Assembly: GCF_001988955.1 (NCBI RefSeq)
Contig: NZ_CP014263.1
Coordinates: forward strand, 2,728,001 to 2,792,000
Direction of reading: 5' to 3'
From: Spirosoma montaniterrae
Lineage (GTDB): Bacteria; Bacteroidota; Bacteroidia; Cytophagales; Spirosomataceae
Length of the DNA: 64,000 nt
Under the pieces are notes generated by a model. That model did not search any database. It was not told the origin of the DNA and saw only the letters and a list, made by a program, of their open reading frames with translations. The translations under genes were made by a program, and so were the position numbers. This document shows, one piece after another, positions 24,522 to 32,417 of this stretch (the stretch's first letter is position 1; each line of letters opens with the position of its first letter).

Positions 24522-27500
24522 ATGACCACCCGCCGGTCTCTGCCGATTCTATTACTCTTTGTTTTACTTGCCACACGCGCATTCTCGCAGGCTGTTACGC
24601 CCCAATTCCTGCAACTGACCGAAGCCAAAAACCGCTGGGCCGACTCGGTCTTTACCAGCCTCACGCCCGACGAGCGCATTGCCCAGCTCATCATGGTGGC
24701 GGCCTACAGTAACCGCAAACCGGTTTACGAAGATTCGCTCGTTACGCTTGTCAGGACAAACAAACTGGGCGGAGTGGTGTTTTTTCAGGGTGGCCCTATC
24801 CGGCAGGCTAAACTGACCAATCGGCTGCAAGCCCTTTCGGCAGTGCCACTGCTCGTGGCAATGGATGCCGAATGGGGCATTGCCATGCGGCTCGACAGCA
24901 CCGTGCGCTACCCCTACCAGATGACGCTCGGTGCCATGCCCACAGGTAGCGATTCGCTCATCTACCAGATGGGGGCCAACCTCGCCCGGCAGTCGCGTCG
25001 GCTCGGTATGCATGTCAATTTTGCGCCCTCCGTCGATGTCAACAATAACCCCAACAACCCGGTTATCAACTTCCGCTCGTTTGGCGAAGATAAGTACGCG
25101 GTGGCCCGTAAAGCCCTGGCTTATCTGCGTGGTATGCAGGACAACCTGCTGTTAACCAGCATCAAACATTTTCCCGGACACGGCGATACGGGCACCGATT
25201 CGCACTACGACCTGCCGCTGATTGCCAAAAGCCGCGCCCAACTCGACTCGCTCGAACTGTATCCGTTTCGACAGCTTATCAATGCCGGGGCGGCAGGCGT
25301 TATGGTAGCCCACCTGAACATTCCAGCCCTCGACACCACCCGCAACCGCCCCTCTACCCTATCGCCCAATATCGTTACCAACTTACTGAAAAACGAACTC
25401 GGCTTTCAGGGGCTTGTCTTCTCCGACGCCATGAACATGAAAGGCGTGACAAAGTATTTCCCGTCGGGGCAGGCCGACCGGATGGGCATTGAAGCGGGTA
25501 TGGACGTACTCGAATTTACCGAAGACATTCCGGCAGCACTGGCGCAAATCAAACAGGCTGTTGTGGATGGGCGCATCTCGCAGGAGTCGATTGATGAACG
25601 CTGCCGGAAGGTGCTGCGGGCTAAAGCATGGGTTGGGCTGGATCAGTACAAACCCGTTGTGCTCGACAATTTAGTGCGCGATCTGAATCCGGTGCAGGAC
25701 GAACTGCTGAATCGCCGAATGGCCGAAGCAAGCCTGACCGTACTCAAAAACGAAGCCAATCTGCTACCCCTGCAACGGCTCGACACACTACGGATTGCGT
25801 CGGTATCCGTTGAAAGCGAGAGCATTACGGCTTTTCAGAAAATGGCCGCCAACTACACGCAGGTCGATCATTTTAATATCAGTTCCAAAACGCCCGACTC
25901 TACGCTGGCGCAGGTGCACGAATCGCTCAAAAATTATAATCTGCTGCTGGTCGACGTACACCTGAACAACATCAGGCCGGGTGCCCGCTACGGATTGCAA
26001 GCCAAAACCGCTGGTTTGGTGAGTGAACTGGTGGCGACAGGCAAAGCCGTTGTGACGGTATTTGGCAATGCTTACGTACTGGACAAACTCACCTTCCCCG
26101 CCGACACGGCCCAGCTAAACTACAGCATCGAACGGGCGCGGGCCATTGTGCTGCCCTATCAGTTAACCAACTACACCGAAGAGCTATCGGCCCAGTTGAT
26201 TTTCGGAGCCATTGGCGCACAGGGCAAACTGCCCGTTACGGTAAATCAGCGGTTTCGGACGGGCGACGGTATTATGCTGCAACCCATCGGACGGATGAAA
26301 TACACTATCCCCGAAGAAGTGGGCATCGACGGGCAGTTCCTGACCCGGCAGGTCGATTCGTTAGTGAATGTAGGGCTTAGTCAGCGGGCGTTTCCGGGCT
26401 GTGTGGTGCAGATGGCGAAGGACGGTAAAGTGATTTTCCGTAAAGCCTACGGCACACATGTCTATGATGCGTCGTTAGGTGTTGAACCAAAACCCGTACA
26501 ACCCGACGACCTGTTCGACATGGCCTCGGTCACGAAAGTCAGCACCTCCACGCCCGCGCTGATGCGGTTGGTCGACGAAGGCAAGTTCAACCTCGACGGC
26601 ACCATGGACGATTACCTGCCGTTCCTGAAAAAATCGAACAAAGCCAACCTCCGCTGGCGCGACGTGCTGACGCATCAGGCCGGCCTGAAAGCCTGGATTC
26701 CGTTCTGGCGCGACGCGCTCACGGGCGAAGCCGGGCAACCGGGCGTAACCTGGAAGCCCCGAACCTTCCGCGCCAAACGCTCGAAACGCTATTCGATAGA
26801 AGTGACCGACAGCCTCTTCCTGAACCGGAAATACGTAAAAACCATCTACAAAGCCATCAAGGAATCGCCCGTTAGTGATAAGAAGGAGTACGTTTATTCC
26901 GACCTGTCGTTTATTTTGTATCCGCAGGTCGTGAAAAACCTGACAGGCGAGGAGTTTGAAGGTTATCTGAAAACCAACTTTTACGGTCCGCTCGGTGCTG
27001 CTACGCTCACCTACAACCCGCGTCGGTTTTACAGCCTGAGTCGGATTGTGCCAACTGAATATGATTCGCTGTTCCGCAAAACGCTCATTTGGGGTCGTGT
27101 TCATGACGAAGGCGCGGCCATGCTAAACGGACTGTCGGGACACGCCGGGCTGTTCGGCACAGCCAACGATCTGATGAAATTGGTGGAGATGTACCGGCAG
27201 CGCGGGCAGTATGCCGGGCAGCGGTTTATTTCCGAAAAAACCATCGGCGAGTTTACGCGCTACCAGTTCAGGGAGTTGGGCAACCGGCGCGGGCTGGGCT
27301 TTGAGAAGCCATCGTTCACCTACAGCGGCAACGCGCCACGGTCGGCAACACCCGCCAGTTTCGGGCATTCGGGCTTTACGGGCACGTTCACGTGGGTCGA
27401 TCCTGATCCGGCATATAACCTGACGTATGTCTTTCTAAGCAATCGCGTCTACCCCACCCGAAACAACAACCGCATCAGTCAGTTAAATACACGAACCAAT

Positions 27501-27545
27501 GTAGGTGAAGCTCTGTATCAGGCTATTAAGCGCGGTATTCAATGA
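24522..27545 (+). CDS. GH3 beta-N-acetylglucosaminidase fused to a class C beta-lactamase-like domain
   Basis: About 1007 residues with a signal peptide (MTTRRSLPILLLFVLLATRAFSQ). The first 370 residues are a glycoside hydrolase family 3 barrel of NagZ type: MDAEWGIAMRLD, the KHFPGHGDTGTDSHYDLP block with its catalytic Asp/His dyad, and FSDAMNMKGV. A GH3 C-terminal domain follows. From about residue 600 comes a serine beta-lactamase/transpeptidase-like domain: MASVTKVSTSTPAL carries SxxK, VYSDLSFIL the Tyr motif, and GHSGFTGTF the third motif. Fusions of this kind are frequent in Bacteroidota and suggest periplasmic trimming of muropeptides, with sugar cleavage and peptide hydrolysis in one chain. 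The downstream DinB gene overlaps by four bases. Confidence 0.9.
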   Translation: MTTRRSLPILLLFVLLATRAFSQAVTPQFLQLTEAKNRWADSVFTSLTPDERIAQLIMVAAYSNRKPVYEDSLVTLVRTNKLGGVVFFQGGPIRQAKLTNRLQALSAVPLLVAMDAEWGIAMRLDSTVRYPYQMTLGAMPTGSDSLIYQMGANLARQSRRLGMHVNFAPSVDVNNNPNNPVINFRSFGEDKYAVARKALAYLRGMQDNLLLTSIKHFPGHGDTGTDSHYDLPLIAKSRAQLDSLELYPFRQLINAGAAGVMVAHLNIPALDTTRNRPSTLSPNIVTNLLKNELGFQGLVFSDAMNMKGVTKYFPSGQADRMGIEAGMDVLEFTEDIPAALAQIKQAVVDGRISQESIDERCRKVLRAKAWVGLDQYKPVVLDNLVRDLNPVQDELLNRRMAEASLTVLKNEANLLPLQRLDTLRIASVSVESESITAFQKMAANYTQVDHFNISSKTPDSTLAQVHESLKNYNLLLVDVHLNNIRPGARYGLQAKTAGLVSELVATGKAVVTVFGNAYVLDKLTFPADTAQLNYSIERARAIVLPYQLTNYTEELSAQLIFGAIGAQGKLPVTVNQRFRTGDGIMLQPIGRMKYTIPEEVGIDGQFLTRQVDSLVNVGLSQRAFPGCVVQMAKDGKVIFRKAYGTHVYDASLGVEPKPVQPDDLFDMASVTKVSTSTPALMRLVDEGKFNLDGTMDDYLPFLKKSNKANLRWRDVLTHQAGLKAWIPFWRDALTGEAGQPGVTWKPRTFRAKRSKRYSIEVTDSLFLNRKYVKTIYKAIKESPVSDKKEYVYSDLSFILYPQVVKNLTGEEFEGYLKTNFYGPLGAATLTYNPRRFYSLSRIVPTEYDSLFRKTLIWGRVHDEGAAMLNGLSGHAGLFGTANDLMKLVEMYRQRGQYAGQRFISEKTIGEFTRYQFRELGNRRGLGFEKPSFTYSGNAPRSATPASFGHSGFTGTFTWVDPDPAYNLTYVFLSNRVYPTRNNNRISQLNTRTNVGEALYQAIKRGIQ

Positions 27546-27997
27546 AAAACTACCTTCTGCATTTGCTCGATTACGAACTGTGGGCCAATCAGCGCGTGAT
27601 TATGGCCTTGGAAACGCTCGATAATCCTCCGGCGCGGGCCGTGGCCGTGATGGGTCATATTCTGGCGGCTCAACAGGTTTGGTTCGGGCGGGTGCTGCAT
27701 GAAACCACGTTCGTGTCGATTTGGGAAGATACACCCGTGAGCTGGATGGAAGAAACCGCCCAACGGCAGCACCGCCGAATTACCAGCTACGTGACGAGCC
27801 TACCGGAAACTAATCTGCTCGAACCCATCGATTACATGAGTTCCAAAGGCGAACCGTATAAAAGTACGTTGCTCGATATTCTGACGCACATGAGCCACCA
27901 CGCGGCTTATCACCGGGGGCAGGTGGTGCAACTCATCCGGCCTATGCTGCCCGAAGCTCCCGTTACCGACTTTATTGTTTGGACGCGGGACGTTTGA
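27542..27997 (+). CDS. DinB-family four-helix protein
   Basis: 151 residues with the DinB/YfiT metal-binding helical bundle. The first His is in VMGHILAAQQVWFGR, and the pair HMSHHAAYHRGQVV gives the other ligands. Family members are putative metal-dependent thiol-transferases or hydrolases of mostly unknown substrate. The start overlaps the upstream GH3/beta-lactamase stop as ATGA, so the two are translationally coupled. Confidence 0.88.
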   Translation: MKNYLLHLLDYELWANQRVIMALETLDNPPARAVAVMGHILAAQQVWFGRVLHETTFVSIWEDTPVSWMEETAQRQHRRITSYVTSLPETNLLEPIDYMSSKGEPYKSTLLDILTHMSHHAAYHRGQVVQLIRPMLPEAPVTDFIVWTRDV

Positions 27998-28035
27998 TGC
28001 CCGCTTTGCAAGCTGACTATAACCGACTCGTTTAT

Positions 28036-28473
28036 ATGAAAACGCTTATTATCACCCTCTGTACTGCGGTTCTGCTCTGGAACTGCCAGTCGAAAACCGA
28101 GACAAAAGAACAGACTGCTGTTGTTGAGCGGGATACGCTCGTTGATGGCAGCACTTCACGCACCGCTCTCGATTATGCGGGTACGTATAAAGGTACGCTT
28201 CCCTGCGCCGATTGCGAAGGCATTGAAACCGAAGTGCAGCTAACCGAAAACGGGGAGTTTGTAAAAAAAACCAAATACCTCGGCAAAGGCGATGGCAAGG
28301 TTTCTGAAAGCAAAGGAAAATTTGAGTGGAAGCCTGACGGAAACACCATTACGTTAACCGGTGTTGACATGCCAAACCAGTACGCCGTTGGCGAGAACAC
28401 GCTGACGCATTTAGATATGGAAGGCAAAAAAATTACGGGCGAAAACGCCGACAAATACGTACTGCGGAAATAA
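28036..28473 (+). CDS. NlpE-like lipoprotein
   Basis: 145 residues. The signal peptide MKTLIITLCTAVLLWNC ends in a lipobox with Cys at residue 17; the start at 28036 exposes it. The mature domain matches the NlpE N-terminal fold: YAGTYKGTLPCADCEGIETEVQL with the CxxC-type pair, then the repeated beta strands GKFEWKPDGNTITLTG and YAVGENTLTHLDMEGKKITG. Known NlpE proteins sense surface contact or copper stress in the outer membrane; here the role is unknown. It lies 38 bp after the DinB gene. Confidence 0.85.
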   Translation: MKTLIITLCTAVLLWNCQSKTETKEQTAVVERDTLVDGSTSRTALDYAGTYKGTLPCADCEGIETEVQLTENGEFVKKTKYLGKGDGKVSESKGKFEWKPDGNTITLTGVDMPNQYAVGENTLTHLDMEGKKITGENADKYVLRK

Positions 28474-28497
28474 TGCCAATTTGACGTTGCATTGGCA
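28474..28497 (+). terminator. Hairpin after the NlpE-like gene
   Basis: Stem TGCCAAT / ATTGGCA with a 10-base loop directly after the stop codon, followed by a family B repeat. There is no T run, so termination is only possible. Confidence 0.35.
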
Positions 28498-28509
28498 CAT
28501 ATCATCCGA

Positions 28510-28536
28510 CGTAGAGACGCAACCCTTTGCGTCTCA
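28510..28536. repeat. Family B palindromic repeat (GAGACGCAA), single copy
   Basis: GTAGAGACGCAACCCTTTGC followed by GTCTC: a short hairpin GAGACGCAA / TTGCGTCTC. Larger arrays of the same family lie at 43931-44133, 50492-50628 and 57547-57657. Confidence 0.85.
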
Positions 28537-28590
28537 TTTCGCGCCAGCTATACTACCTGATTCTATTTCATACAAGTATCTCCAAAAACG

Positions 28591-29940
28591 TCAGAAAATC
28601 AGCCGAAATGTGCTGCCTTTACCCGGCGTCGACTCGGCGGTGAGTTGGCCCCCGTGAAGCTGCATAATCTGCCGCGACAGGCTTAGGCCGATGCCTGAGC
28701 CTGTCTTTTTAGTGGTATAAAACGGGATAAAAATCTGCTCCAACGCTTCGGGTTCGATGCCAGGCCCATTGTCTGATACCTCAATTACCACTTGCGCTCC
28801 GTGTAGAACTGCACTGAGTCGAATGCCGGGGTCGGGCGTGTTTTCGAGGCTTTCAACGGCATTCTTCAACAGATTCAGCACCACCATTTCAATCTGCCCG
28901 GCATCGGCCCGGATAGTCAGATTGGGCGACATGGTTTGTAGACTGACGCGGGCTTTTTGCAAATCGGGCTGAACCAACTGCACGACGCGCTGTAATAAAT
29001 GCTCTGCCGAAACGTCGGCGAAAACGGGTTGCGGAATAGTCGTAAAGTGTCGGTAAGCGTCTACAAATCGCATCACGCCTTCGCCCCGCTGTTCAATAGT
29101 TTGGAGCGCGTCGCGCAGATCGGCCACGGCCTCACCAGCCTGTTGGGGCAAAGCCTCGGATTGTTTCGATAACGGCACCAGATCGGTTTCTACAATGTCG
29201 CGCATGGTGCCTGCCAATGACACGATGGGCGTAATGGAGTTCATGATCTCGTGGCGCAGCACTTTGGTCAGGTTCTGCCAGGCTTCGAGTTCGCGCTGTT
29301 GCAGTTCGGTACGGATATTTTGCAGCGATGCCACCGTAACGAGCCGCCCGCGTAACCGCACCGCCACACACCGCACCGACAGTTCGCCGTTTGTGCCGGT
29401 CTGATATGATACGGGCGTGGCCCGGCCCGACGAAGCCCGCAGCAACTGCGCCAGATCGGGATGCGTATTGGCAAGATCGCTTAGCGTGCGAAGCCGGTAG
29501 ATGCCTAACAGCCGCAGAGCCGACTGATTGACTAATTCGACCTGCCCGGCACCGTCGAACGTCAGCAAGCCAACGCTGACATGCTGTACAATCGTGTTGA
29601 CGTAATGCAGATTGGCTTCTTTCTCGGCCCGCGCCTGCCGAAACGCATCGAGAACTTCATTGAACTGCTCGTTCAGATTCTGAAACGAAGGGCCAAGATT
29701 ACTATCGGAGCGAAACGCCACGGCAAAATCAGCGTAGCGCACCGACTCCAGAAAGCGGGTTAGCTTACGATTCAGGCCGGTTACGTATTGGTAGAGGTTA
29801 ACGGATAACGAGCTATGAACAATGAGTAATGGCAAGAGCCACAACAGGTTAACCGAACGCATATAGAGCAGCACCATCGCGCCGGTCAGCACAACGATAC
29901 CGGCAATGCGCCAGCCAATGCCGAGGGCAAAGCGGTCCAT
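28591..29940 (-). CDS. Membrane sensor histidine kinase, NtrY-like
   Basis: 449 residues. Two transmembrane helices at about 10-45 (IAGIVVLTGAMVLLY, LLWLLPLLIVHSSL), a HAMP/coiled region, and a PAS-like domain (VSVGLLTFDGAGQVELVNQS). The phosphoacceptor His is in LRHEIMNSITPIVSLAG. The ATPase domain shows N box LLKNAVESLEN, G1 DNGPGIEP and G2 TGSGIGLSLSRQI. It starts 5 bp after the desaturase gene on the same strand, so the two are co-transcribed. Its natural partner is the sigma-54 activator at 32418-33785, a pairing typical of NtrY/NtrX-like systems. The linkage suggests membrane-lipid state as a possible signal. Confidence 0.88.
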   Translation of the reverse strand: MDRFALGIGWRIAGIVVLTGAMVLLYMRSVNLLWLLPLLIVHSSLSVNLYQYVTGLNRKLTRFLESVRYADFAVAFRSDSNLGPSFQNLNEQFNEVLDAFRQARAEKEANLHYVNTIVQHVSVGLLTFDGAGQVELVNQSALRLLGIYRLRTLSDLANTHPDLAQLLRASSGRATPVSYQTGTNGELSVRCVAVRLRGRLVTVASLQNIRTELQQRELEAWQNLTKVLRHEIMNSITPIVSLAGTMRDIVETDLVPLSKQSEALPQQAGEAVADLRDALQTIEQRGEGVMRFVDAYRHFTTIPQPVFADVSAEHLLQRVVQLVQPDLQKARVSLQTMSPNLTIRADAGQIEMVVLNLLKNAVESLENTPDPGIRLSAVLHGAQVVIEVSDNGPGIEPEALEQIFIPFYTTKKTGSGIGLSLSRQIMQLHGGQLTAESTPGKGSTFRLIF

Positions 29941-29945
29941 ACGGC

Positions 29946-30923
29946 TTAGTCGATCCAGCTAAACTGGTATTCCAGCGTGGGAATGCGCGTGCGGTCGGCT
30001 ACCCGGCGCAGGCGGTCGGGCAGAGCCATCAGGTAGTCGCGGGCGCGTTGGGCCTTGTCGTTCAGGTCGGTAACGGCGGCAATGTTCCACTCCTGAATGA
30101 GCGAGTCGGCAATATCGATGTAATCGTGGGTGGTATAGACGCCGAGCCGCTGAGCCGCGTCGGAAAAATGGCTGAACGTCTGTCCCATTTTTACGCCCGT
30201 TTCGCGCAGAAAATGAGCAGGCATCACAATCTTCTTCCGCATCATGTCTTCGAATGCCAGCATCATCTCCGACGGGTCGACGTCAAAAATCTGCTTTACG
30301 AATGCCTTATACGCTTTGGCATGACGCATTTCGTCGGACGCGATAACGCCACAAATTTTCGACAGTTGTGTGCAGCCCATTTGCTTGGCAAGCGTAGCCG
30401 TTCGGCGGTGCGAGACGTTGGTAGCCAACTCCTGAAACGACGTATAGACAAAATTACGGTAGGGATCGCGGCCCGTGCCGATGTCGAAGCCGTCGGCAAT
30501 GAGGTACTGCGTCGACACTTCCATCGCCCGCATGTTCACCCGGCCTGATAAGTACAAAAACTTGTTGAGTAAATCGCCGTGGCGGTTTTCTTCGGCGGTC
30601 CAGCCGCGAATCCAGCGGCTCCAGCCATCGGCCTCGCCCTGATTAACGCCTTCCATGTCCATCAGCCACGATTCGTAGGTAGGCAGGGCCTCTTCGGTAA
30701 TGGTATCGCCGATAAGCACGGCCACATAGTCGTAGGTCAGTTCGCGGGCGGCTTCGCGCAGTTGCCGAACCTCGTCCAGGAAATTCTCCTGCGTGGAATC
30801 GGGCAGCAAATCAGCCGGTTGCCAGTTGGTTTCGATAGGTTTCAGAAACTCGGCCAGCGATGTATTTATTTGTTCGCCCACAAAGCGCATCACTTCAAGG
30901 CGAGAACCAGTCAGCGTTATCAT
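29946..30923 (-). CDS. Acyl-ACP desaturase (diiron, stearoyl-ACP desaturase family)
   Basis: 325 residues from the ATG at 30923 (MITLTGSRLEVMRF); the frame is open 24 codons further but without family similarity. It carries the two diiron ligand motifs of soluble acyl-ACP desaturases, WTAEENRHGDLL and ASDEMRHAKAYKAF, plus YTSFQELATNVSHRRT. It would introduce a double bond into acyl chains and adjust membrane fluidity. Divergent from the PlsC acyltransferase gene (130 bp between starts) and followed at 5 bp by the histidine kinase. The function is confidently recognised; the double-bond position is not. Confidence 0.9.
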   Translation of the reverse strand: MITLTGSRLEVMRFVGEQINTSLAEFLKPIETNWQPADLLPDSTQENFLDEVRQLREAARELTYDYVAVLIGDTITEEALPTYESWLMDMEGVNQGEADGWSRWIRGWTAEENRHGDLLNKFLYLSGRVNMRAMEVSTQYLIADGFDIGTGRDPYRNFVYTSFQELATNVSHRRTATLAKQMGCTQLSKICGVIASDEMRHAKAYKAFVKQIFDVDPSEMMLAFEDMMRKKIVMPAHFLRETGVKMGQTFSHFSDAAQRLGVYTTHDYIDIADSLIQEWNIAAVTDLNDKAQRARDYLMALPDRLRRVADRTRIPTLEYQFSWID

Positions 30924-31035
30924 GTAACAAGAAACCGTTTTGAATAAGCACGGTAATTCCCGCAAGGTACGGCTTAATTGAAAAGCAATCTGCATTCTAT
31001 TCTTAATTTCTGTACCGGCGCAAAACCAGAACCCG

Positions 31036-31043
31036 TATTTTTG
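31036..31043 (+). promoter_or_regulatory. Minus-7 promoter box TATTTTTG before the acyltransferase gene
   Basis: Perfect TAnnTTTG match, 9 bp before the ATG at 31053. A clear minus-33 TTTG at the usual spacing is not visible. Confidence 0.45.
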
Positions 31044-31052
31044 CCCAAATCA

Positions 31053-31823
31053 ATGATTCTTACTCATCTACGTGCTTCTCACCGCTCAATGAAACGCCTG
31101 CTCGACTACATACTTAGTTCTGTCTATATTCTGTATTTCTGGTTTCTGCTGGGCTTTTTTCACGTATTGCAGGTCGTTAGTTTTCACCTGTTTGGTCGCC
31201 CGGTTCAGAAAAAAATGGCCGACCTTATGAACGCCAGCATTGCTTACGGCTGGCTGCTGACGGGTAGCCGATTTACGTTTCATAACGTGCAGCACCTGCC
31301 CACCAACCGACCACTGATTTTCGTAGCCAACCACCAGAGCATGTTCGACATTTCGCCAATTGCGTGGTTTCTGCGTCGGCATACGCCCATCTTCGTTTCT
31401 AAAATCGAACTGGCTCACGGCCTGCCAAGCGTGTCGTATAACTTGCGAAAAAGTCAGGCCGCGCTTATCGACCGCAACAACCCCAAACAGGCCATTTCCG
31501 AAATTGGGCGGCTCGGCAAGCACATTCAGGAACACAATTACTCGGCGGTGATTTTCCCCGAAGGAACCCGCTCGGCATTGGGGCCGATGCGCCCGTTTGC
31601 GGCTGCTGGCGTGGCCGTTCTGCTCAAACGCGCTCCGTCGGCACTGGTAGTACCCATTGCTATTTCGGGTACGGGGCGGTTTAATCCCAAAGGCATGTTT
31701 CCGCTGCGGTCGTTCTCGCGTATGGCCTGGACCGTGCTGCCCGGCATCGAACCGGCGGGCCAAACGCCTGAAGCCGTTGTGCAACAGGCGCAGGAAGCCA
31801 TTGCCATAGCATCAGGCAAGTGA
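31053..31823 (+). CDS. plsC: 1-acyl-sn-glycerol-3-phosphate acyltransferase (PlsC-like)
   Basis: 256 residues. N-terminal membrane helix (YILSSVYILYFWFLLGFFHV), then the acyltransferase motifs VANHQSMFDISP (H-x4-D), RKSQAALIDRNNP and FPEGTRSALGPMRPF, with LVVPIAISGTG as motif IV. It makes phosphatidic acid from lysophosphatidic acid at the inner membrane. The ATG at 31053 is favoured; with the minus-7 box at 31036 the leader would be very short, and the ATG at 31089 (MKRLLDYIL) is an alternative. Divergent from the desaturase gene, so both lipid genes share one promoter region. Confidence 0.88.
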   Translation: MILTHLRASHRSMKRLLDYILSSVYILYFWFLLGFFHVLQVVSFHLFGRPVQKKMADLMNASIAYGWLLTGSRFTFHNVQHLPTNRPLIFVANHQSMFDISPIAWFLRRHTPIFVSKIELAHGLPSVSYNLRKSQAALIDRNNPKQAISEIGRLGKHIQEHNYSAVIFPEGTRSALGPMRPFAAAGVAVLLKRAPSALVVPIAISGTGRFNPKGMFPLRSFSRMAWTVLPGIEPAGQTPEAVVQQAQEAIAIASGK

Positions 31824-31852
31824 AAAGGTGTGACAATTTGGCGATGAGTTAG

Positions 31853-31860
31853 TATATTTG
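31853..31860 (+). promoter_or_regulatory. Minus-7 promoter box TATATTTG before the toxin-antitoxin operon
   Basis: Perfect TAnnTTTG match 16 bp before the antitoxin ATG at 31877. The TTTG at 31837 is only 12 bases away, closer than usual. Confidence 0.45.
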
Positions 31861-31876
31861 GTTAAAATACCGAGTT

Positions 31877-32101
31877 ATGAAAACAATAGAGGTGACGGTT
31901 TTAGCCGACAACGACGAGGCTTTTGTTGTGAATATTCTAAATGCGCTGGCGCAACGACAATTGATTGAGTTTGACCTCATCGAGTCGTTTCCAGCCGAAG
32001 GACCCATGCTCACAGATGATGAATTAACGAATCGCTTACAAAAAGCCGAGACCGGAAAAACTTATTCATACGAAGAAGCCCTTCGCCGGTTAAACCTATG
32101 A
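31877..32101 (+). CDS. Small putative antitoxin
   Basis: 74 residues: a short beta-alpha N-terminus (MKTIEVTVLADNDEAFVVNI) and a charged C-terminal helix (DDELTNRLQKAETGKTYSYEEALRRLNL), the usual layout of antitoxins that wrap RelE/ParE toxins. The tail resembles the GKxxSxEEAxxxL segment of Phd/RelB-like partners. Its stop overlaps the toxin start as ATGA. The role is inferred mainly from the neighbour. Confidence 0.75.
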   Translation: MKTIEVTVLADNDEAFVVNILNALAQRQLIEFDLIESFPAEGPMLTDDELTNRLQKAETGKTYSYEEALRRLNL

Positions 32102-32406
32102 CTGTCAATAACTGGGAGTTACTTTATTCCGACAATTTTCTTGAGGAATTAGCCGCCATTCAACAATACGTTAGCCAATTTTCCAGTGTTCGCGCCCGTA
32201 AACTTACAAGTGGTATAATGAGTTTTACCGTCAATAAGATACCACTAAATCCACATGCTTATGTCGAGTACACAATCATGAAAACACCAGACGCTATCTA
32301 CCGACGCGCTTTGTATAAACATGATTATGCAATTGTCTACAAAATTCAGATGGATTCGCTTCTCTTTCTGGACGTATATCATACCAGCCGAAATAAAGAT
32401 GTTTGA
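32098..32406 (+). CDS. RelE/ParE-superfamily toxin
   Basis: 102 residues: LLYSDNFLEELAAIQQYV as the N-terminal strand and helix, AYVEYTIMKTPDAIYRRALYKHDYAIVYKIQMDSLLFLDVYHTSRNKD as the sheet with the Arg/Tyr positions and the closing VYHTSRN strand typical of RelE/ParE folds. Such toxins either cut mRNA on the ribosome or inhibit gyrase; which one applies cannot be told here. Translationally coupled to the antitoxin. The 3' end is convergent with the response-regulator gene (11 bp gap). Confidence 0.82.
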   Translation: MTVNNWELLYSDNFLEELAAIQQYVSQFSSVRARKLTSGIMSFTVNKIPLNPHAYVEYTIMKTPDAIYRRALYKHDYAIVYKIQMDSLLFLDVYHTSRNKDV

Positions 32407-32417
32407 GCGTGGTATTT